From: Rhabditoides inermis
Taxonomy: Eukaryota > Nematoda > Chromadorea > Rhabditida > Rhabditidae
Direction: 5' to 3'
Length of the DNA: 64,000 nucleotides
Assembly: GCA_963966185.1 (NCBI GenBank)
Contig: CAWZYM010000487.1
Span: forward strand, 1-64,000
Shown here: positions 60,330-64,000 of the stretch, piece after piece
Layout: every line of letters starts with the position of its first letter
Numbering within the stretch: position 1 is the stretch's first letter
Notes under the pieces: model-generated
What the model saw: the letters and a program-made list of their open reading frames with translations, nothing else
Told to the model about the DNA's origin: nothing
The model's database searches: none
Program-made: the position numbers and the translations under genes

Positions 60330-60510
60330 ATTCAGCAGTCACAAGTTGACGCTGCCGTGGCAGGGACAGTATCATGTCATCGAGGTGGAACATCCCTACC
60401 TGAAGATCGTCAGTTGTACTGCTACCGACTTCGTTCCGAAGCGAGTGCACAAGGATCAGGTTGAAGAAGTGTTTCAGCTGGACGGACCCATCTGGACCAC
60501 TCGCCGCGCA
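60330..60510 (+). pseudogene. LTR element: C-terminal integrase-like segment
   Basis: It reads HKLTLPWQGQYHVIEVEHPY, then VPKRVHKDQVEEVFQLDGP. A small beta domain with W-x-G-x-Y-x-V and a closing V-H-x-D-x-V pattern is found at the end of Ty3/gypsy integrases. The zinc-binding and DDE core are absent. Confidence 0.55.
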
Positions 60511-60959
60511 CCTCAAGAGGACGCACCTGCGTGCTGTCAGCGCCGAACACACCGACGTTCCCTGACGCCGACCTGCGCCGCTGCTACACGACGCGGCTGA
60601 TCCGAACCTGGATAGGGAGGAGGATTCAACCGAGCAGCAGTTCGTCCGCCAGGCCGAATCCGAAGCGCGGACACTACAACCAGCGCACTCGCAAGGGCCG
60701 TCGTCGGAGAGACGACGCTTCTGCCATGGATACTGTGGATTCGGACGCGTTGAGTTGGGTAGAGGGCCAATTTGACACTTTTCAGCGCGTGCCGATGCTA
60801 CGAGTAATTTGTAGTTTGTGCTGTTCACTTTACGTGTATTTACGGCTTGTATAAGTATTCTTTTGTAGTTATCGAGTTCGAGTTAGTGTGCGCAGCCAGC
60901 TGACAGTTAGTGTGCGCAGCCAGCTGACAGCCCGCAGCGTGCACAGGCGTGCGCGAATG

Positions 60960-61060
60960 AGTTTGAGTAGTGTAGAGTACGATTTACGTGAAAGGCTTGT
61001 TACCGCCGCCCCCAGTTCACGTGAATCTTCTTACTATTCTCATACTTTCTGACCAGTGGG
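60960..61060 (+). other. Further copy of the GGCTTGTTA-CGCCGCCC motif near the 3' end
   Basis: GGCTTGTTACCGCCGCCC at 60,994-61,011 lies between TACGTGAA and TTCACGTGAA, which can pair. A pyrimidine-rich stretch and an acceptor-like CTGACCAG follow. No good donor is seen, so it is a partial cassette. Confidence 0.4.
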
Positions 61061-61414
61061 CGACGTGGCACTATGATCGATTCCTCTTTACTACGCGGTT
61101 GTACAACTGCGCTTCCGACGATGTGTCCGTTCTGTCTCGACGAGATCGAGTGATGCGCGGTCGAACTCAACTGTCGTCCAGTTCGAGCCGAACACCGGAC
61201 GACCCTGCCGCGGCATGGTCAAGTCGAGCCGAGCAAGTGCAGGGACATCTGTCGGGACGCGTTGAAGTGTGGTCTGTTCTTTTACATTGTTTTACTTTGT
61301 TCAGTAGTTTGTTACTCTAATAGGTCGTAGACACTTGTAGATTTGTAATCCTTTCAGGAATTAGTCGTAGTCCTTTTATGTAGGTGGCATCGTGCGGTGT
61401 CGATGCATTTGTTT

Positions 61415-61424
61415 AGGGGGGAGG
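61415..61424 (+). promoter_or_regulatory. Polypurine tract
   Basis: AGGGGGGAGG lies directly against the 3' LTR. This is where plus-strand DNA synthesis is primed in LTR retrotransposons. Confidence 0.8.
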
Positions 61425-61985
61425 TGTCAGCGAGGCGACACGCTATCTCGCTGATGCACTCTCACTCCCTTTGCTCGCTCGAGTGCTAATCTCTCTCTCT
61501 TCCAGTGCCGCAGCACGAGGGGCGGGAACGGCCGGCCGGACTCACCGCCGACCTACCACTGATCTACCGCGGCCGCTGATTGGCTGAGAGAAGATTCGAG
61601 AGCGCGCCGGCCGCCTATATAAGCGGACAGCGCGACTGTTCCGGGCTTCAGTATGAGCGCGGCCGACAAGCCCTCTGAGAGCAATGGTCTCTGACCACTG
61701 GCTTGTTATCGCCGCCCCACGTTAACCTTTCCCCTTTCCACTACCGCGTGGTATTCATAAACATGTTCGTGCACTTGTGTTCTGTCATGTGATTGATATT
61801 ACGGTAGTACGTGGTCCGCGGTTCACTAGTCAGGGTTCTCTCCTTGGTCGTGTGTCTTTCCCTCAGTCGGTCAACCTCTCGGTAGGGATTCCACTGCGAG
61901 CCTCTCGGCTCGTGTGAGTATCTAACAAGGGGATTATGGGCCATGTCTCTCTAGGCATCTCTTGTGACATCCAAAACCTCTCATT
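61425..61985 (+). repeat. 3' LTR
   Basis: 561 bp, same as the 5' LTR apart from three single-base gaps (in the CCGGCAGCACG, GGCCGATCAAGC and GGTCCCGCGG contexts of the 5' copy). It is followed by CAAG and the resumed CR1-like frame. Confidence 0.92.
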
Positions 61986-62822
61986 CAAGTACGAAAAGCA
62001 TCTGCCCTTGCTATACTTGTTCCGCGGACTTTCTCCTATTCGAAAGATTTATATAGAAATTTCTTCATATACAAAATCAGACCGATTCTCGAATACGGCA
62101 GTGAAGTGTTATGTCTAATGAACAAAACTTTCACGAATGCATTGGAAAAGACACAACGAAAGTTCACAAAGGCAATATTTCCGAAAATGAGCTACGCGAA
62201 CCGTCTCGAGTCTCTCCAACTGGAAACACTATATATGCGTAGAATGAAAAGCAACCTTACCCTAGTACATAGCTATCTGTATGGATATATCAAGTCAGAA
62301 AACCCTTTTGACGTCATTGATTCCAAGTCAAGATCATCTAGGAACCGTTCCAATGGGTATAAACTTTACAGTAACGCCAAAAACACAATTCAACAGTCTT
62401 TTATAATTCATTCGGTTGTTAACACTTGGAACTTGCTTCCTCAAACCGTTGTAAATATTCCCGATAAACACCAATTCAGAAAGAGCTTAAATAATCATAT
62501 AAATTTCCATAGTAAAAACGGCACTATTTTCAGTTCACTTAAAATACAAGACCCCACTAATCTCTAAAATATGAAGCTGGGGCAACTCTTATTCAGAAGT
62601 GGTGACAAACGGCACATATAGACCGTTTTTCTCACTCACTTTTATCTCGTTTCGGGTGATGAGATTGCACTTTCCCTACATAGATCATGTTAACTCTGAT
62701 TTCTGGGGAGAGTGCGGTTGTACCGGGTCGCAGGGATACGGACCGACGACGGGGGCTGCTGTCTCCCGAGCATCTTATTGTATCTCCTTCTCTTATCCCG
62801 TGTTATCACCGAAATTCATATG
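61986..62822 (+). pseudogene. CR1/jockey-like non-LTR retrotransposon, 3' part and tail
   Basis: The frame continues from 54,357 and runs to a stop at 62,567. It includes IYKIRPILEYGSEVLCL and LEKTQRKFTKAIFPKM, the conserved post-RT region of CR1/jockey/I-type elements, and later VVNTWNLLPQTVVNIPD. 62,568-62,822 is a 3' tail without coding signal. It stops at CATATGAATT, where a satellite-bearing element begins. Confidence 0.82.
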
Positions 62823-63200
62823 AATTAGAGAGGGCGCGCAGCGCCCTCTCTCTTGGGTTAAAATAAGGCTCGCGCCAGAATTTTCAAGTAGCGATATCCA
62901 AAGGACATGTTAGCAACAATGTGAAGTCTTCCAATTTATGTTAGTTAGATTCGCACGGTTCCATAGGGCAGATCACTAATTGACGGCATCTTTGTATCTT
63001 TTCTCCGAAAGAAGTTATGAGCGATCTCGCACTCGCACTAGGCGAAAGGCCAGCGTGTGGGTGGGTGTCGTTTCCAGTCACGCTAGCTGATAGCTAGCCC
63101 TCTGCTGGCGGGCGAGCGCGAGAGCACGCGAGAGAGCACGCTGTTTGGAGAGAGACAGATGTACTTTGGTGGCTGCGATCAGTAGGAATTTAGTAAGGGG
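62823..63200 (-). mobile_element. Terminal segment of a second satellite-bearing insertion, with hairpin
   Basis: On the plus strand ATTAGAGAGGGCGC begins the segment. 62,827-62,851 is a perfect 11-bp-stem hairpin with a GCA loop. About 215 bp further comes the reverse complement of the tail seen at 23,161-23,296. Read on the minus strand the element ends in hairpin plus CTAA before TTCAT. The insertion end at 23,303 has the same CTAA and TTCAT. Confidence 0.6.
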
Positions 63201-64000
63201 AGAGAGAAAGAGAGAACGAGAGAACGAGAGAACGAGAGAACGAGAGAACGAGAGAACGAGAGAACGATATAACGAGAGAAAAGGAGAAAAAGAGAGGAGG
63301 GAAGGAGGGAAGGAGAGACGGAGAGAACGAGAGAACGAGAGAAGGATAGAAAGAGAGAACGAGAGAACGAGAGAACCAGAGAAAGAGAGAAAGATATAAA
63401 AAGAGAACGAGAGAGCTAGAGAACGAGAGAAAGAGAGAAAGGGAGAAGGAGGGAAGGAGGGATGGAGAGAAGAAGAGAAGGATAGAAAGAGAGAACGAGA
63501 GAACTAGAGAACGAAAGAAAGAGAGAAAGAGATAAAGAGAGAACGAGAGAAAGCGAGAACGATATAACGAGAGAATTAGAGAACGAGAGAAAGAGAGAAT
63601 GGGAGGAGGAGGGAAGGAGGGAAGGAGAGAAAGAGAGAAAGAGAGAACGAGAAAACGAGAAAACGAGAGAAAGAGAAAACGAGAGAAAGAGAGAACGATA
63701 TAACGAGAGAGCTAGAGAACGAGAGAAAGAGAGAAAGGGAGAAGGAGGGAAGGAGGGATGGAGAGAAGAAGAGAAGGAGAGAAGGAGAGAACTAGAGAAA
63801 AAAGAGAAAGAGAGAAAGAGAGAAATAGAGAAAGAGAGAAAGAGAGAAAGAGAGAAAGAGAGAAAGAGAGAAAGAGAGAAAGAGAGAAAGAGAGAAAGAG
63901 AGAAAGAGAGAAAGAGATAATGAGAGAACGAGAGAAAGAGAAACCGATAGAAAGAGAAAACGAGTGAAAGAGAGAACGATATAACGAGAGAACTAGAGAA
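63200..64000 (-). repeat. GA-rich satellite array (inverse of the TC array), running off the window
   Basis: The sequence is the reverse complement of about 22,400-23,155, including the landmark order of GGATGGAGAGAAG and GGGAGGAGGAGGG blocks. The ORF ERENERTR is an artefact of the 8-bp period. Confidence 0.93.

Larger units (their letters stand above)
54354..61989 (+). mobile_element. LTR retrotransposon (Ty3/gypsy-like, internally deleted) with CAAG target duplication
   Basis: Direct LTRs of 564 and 561 bp flank about 6.5 kb. CAAG occurs at 54,354-54,357 and 61,986-61,989. Taking one CAAG plus the element out joins the CR1-like frame exactly (HISKQ followed by VRKASALAILVPR), which proves the insertion limits. 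A polypurine tract (AGGGGGGAGG) precedes the 3' LTR. Inside are a protease, the start of an RT and the C-terminal part of an integrase, but the RT catalytic core, RNase H and integrase core are missing. It is non-autonomous. Confidence 0.88.

Overview
The window looks like a repeat-rich, accessory part of a nematode genome. The evidence is short introns (mostly 40-120 nt) with GTGAGT-type donors, a MULE/FLYWCH-style transposase gene with introns of 42-49 nt, an R2/NeSL-class retrotransposon, and a 22-nt stretch at 29,775-29,796 that matches nematode spliced leader SL1 at 20 of 22 positions. This is inference from sequence only and I cannot name a species. Nothing prokaryotic is present (no operons, ribosome binding sites or CRISPR array), and I found no rRNA gene or standard tRNA gene.

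Layout. 1-2,606: 3' part of a restriction-like-endonuclease (RLE) non-LTR retrotransposon, frameshifted. 2,611-5,038: a short dispersed repeat (here 'D') with (TC)n tracts, and a rearranged 1.9-kb copy (A) of a larger duplicated segment 'U'. 5,039-11,278 plus 23,304-25,198: copy B of U, split by a 12-kb insertion made of a foldback sequence plus an 11.3-kb TC-rich satellite with ~1.83-kb higher-order periodicity. 25,199-30,700: a MULE-like transposase gene whose ORF runs into a 1.6-kb minisatellite, a decayed reverse-transcriptase fragment on the minus strand, and the SL1-like sequence. 31,057-41,272: gene-bearing DNA, with a 19-exon, phase-consistent unknown gene (31,057-36,268), weaker exon models, a foldback element inside an intron, a TTAA-flanked MITE and a GA-rich array. 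41,430-49,154: copy C of U, in inverted orientation. 49,155-52,007: more D repeats, a 42-bp tandem array, a third foldback element and a tRNA-like SINE head. 52,008-53,358: second RLE copy. 53,359-62,822: a CR1/jockey-like element split by a 7.6-kb LTR retrotransposon. 62,823-64,000: end of a second satellite-bearing insertion, inverted relative to the first.

How the parts relate. Two nearly identical U copies face each other across a 16.2-kb spacer that carries the only convincing host gene. Comparing the three U copies acts as an empty-site test: it shows that the satellite block was inserted as a unit, and that simple repeats changed length independently (85-bp repeat 14 versus 8 copies; CAGA repeat about 40, 8 and 15 units). 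Both RLE copies abut (TC)n next to D repeats. The LTR element sits in the CR1-like ORF with a 4-bp target duplication whose removal closes the reading frame. The LTR element is young by its LTRs (three single-base indels seen) but has lost most of its reverse transcriptase and integrase, and it carries several copies of an intron-like cassette.

The strongest leads for something undescribed are the satellite-carrying mobile unit, the intron-like cassettes in the LTR element, the possible (TC)n target preference of the RLE element, the foldback family, and the variant SL1-like sequence.
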